In this document: positions 63,604 to 64,000 of the stretch, piece after piece
How the letters are laid out: every line of letters begins with the position of its first letter
Numbering within the stretch: the stretch's first letter is position 1
Assembly (NCBI RefSeq): GCF_011440305.1
Contig: NZ_JAAOIW010000006.1
Span: 1 to 64,000, forward strand
From: Paenibacillus agricola
Lineage (GTDB): Bacteria; Bacillota; Bacilli; Paenibacillales; NBRC-103111
DNA length: 64,000 nt
Reading direction: 5' to 3'
Notes under the pieces: model-generated
Told to the model about the DNA's origin: nothing
What the model saw: the letters and a program-made list of their open reading frames with translations, nothing else
Databases searched by the model: none
Program-made: the position numbers and the translations under genes

Positions 63604-64000
63604 TGAGAGCACGTAAGACTAAGTTATGGGCACTAGCCGTACTGCTGGTCTTATTGCTGCTGGCTATCATGAGCAAGGGCTGTTTTACATCTGCATCGCA
63701 GACACCTCAAGCTGAGCTTCCTGCTCTTACGGCGCCTGTTAAAATTACGTTTTGGAACCAAGAAACCAATGACCTGCGGCAGGAGGTTGTAAAAGAAAGC
63801 ATTCAGACCTTCAATCAGACACATCCTCATATTCAGATTGTGCCTTATTTTTATGAAGGTGAAACCTATAAAGCCAAGCTTAGAGTGGCAGCAATTTCCG
63901 GAAAAATGCCGGATTTGTTTTATTATTGGACGGGGGATTCCTTTAAGTATATGGTGGACTCCCAGATTGTCGCTGATTTAACAGACCTAATGCAGGAAAA
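63600..64000 (+). CDS. Sugar-binding lipoprotein (cut by window end)
   Basis: An open frame begins with ATG 63600, overlapping the response-regulator stop by 4 bases, and runs off the window. The N-terminus has a signal helix (LWALAVLLVLLLLAIMSKGC) with a lipobox-like Cys, then PVKITFWNQETNDLRQEVVKESIQTFNQTHPHIQIVPYFYEGETYK, a family-1 solute-binding protein. Direct coupling to the kinase and regulator suggests it acts as the ligand-sensing partner of the kinase, as seen for other YesM/YesN-linked binding proteins. Confidence 0.85.
   Translation, partial: MMRARKTKLWALAVLLVLLLLAIMSKGCFTSASQTPQAELPALTAPVKITFWNQETNDLRQEVVKESIQTFNQTHPHIQIVPYFYEGETYKAKLRVAAISGKMPDLFYYWTGDSFKYMVDSQIVADLTDLMQE

Overview
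The window looks like the chromosome of a spore-forming, low-to-mid GC Firmicute, most likely a Paenibacillus. The support is strong AGGAGG ribosome binding sites with frequent TTG and GTG starts, YesM/YesN-type two-component systems beside carbohydrate ABC transporters, a CwlJ/SleB-like spore cortex hydrolase fragment, and many TetR, LysR and AraC regulators. No rRNA, tRNA or CRISPR array was recognised.

Region 1 (1 to about 26,000) is an AT-rich Tn7-like transposon. A divergently transcribed XRE repressor faces tnsA-tnsB-tnsC, and inverted-repeat operators lie over the tns promoter. Two TnsD/TniQ-type target selectors follow. Upstream of the repressor is a 112-residue stand-alone protein that aligns with the C-terminal beta-barrel of the TnsB in this same element. 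The cargo, separated from the transposition genes by two terminators, looks like a defence island. It holds (a) a giant Avs-like protein with a DUF4297-type nuclease and a STAND NTPase, split by a +1 frame change, with a 240-residue partner; (b) a broken small gene; (c) a gene pair made of a DGxxR-motif protein and a HEPN-motif protein; and (d) a 1321-residue membrane-anchored protein with a degenerate P-loop, overlapping a Ser/Thr kinase. The element ends were not located.

Region 2 (about 26,000 to 39,500) is a patchwork of small accessory genes and gene wrecks: MBL hydrolase with TetR, SDR with divergent TetR, a GC-rich MurD paralogue, an APH-family kinase, a RibD/DHFR-type reductase, and SDR with LysR. 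Remnants of IS3 and IS630 elements, an AraC regulator, an MFS transporter and an epimerase lie between them, with a recurring intergenic hairpin family.

Region 3 (39,500 to 52,300) is a co-directional gene set for import and breakdown of an amino sugar. It has a NagA-like deacetylase, an ABC importer (binding protein and two permeases), a Gfo/Idh/MocA dehydrogenase, a DegT aminotransferase, a TIM-barrel isomerase, a LacI regulator, a NagB-like deaminase, an AGE-family epimerase and a neutral-ceramidase-like protein. LacI-type operators precede the binding-protein gene. The presence of both a dehydrogenase and a PLP aminotransferase is not explained by ordinary GlcNAc catabolism.

Region 4 (52,300 to 64,000) holds a truncated cortex hydrolase, a GNAT, a truncated GH43-like protein, a small membrane protein, a GC-rich fused GMC oxidoreductase and a second sugar ABC importer. 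The importer is followed by its YesM/YesN two-component system and the start of another sugar-binding lipoprotein gene cut by the window end.
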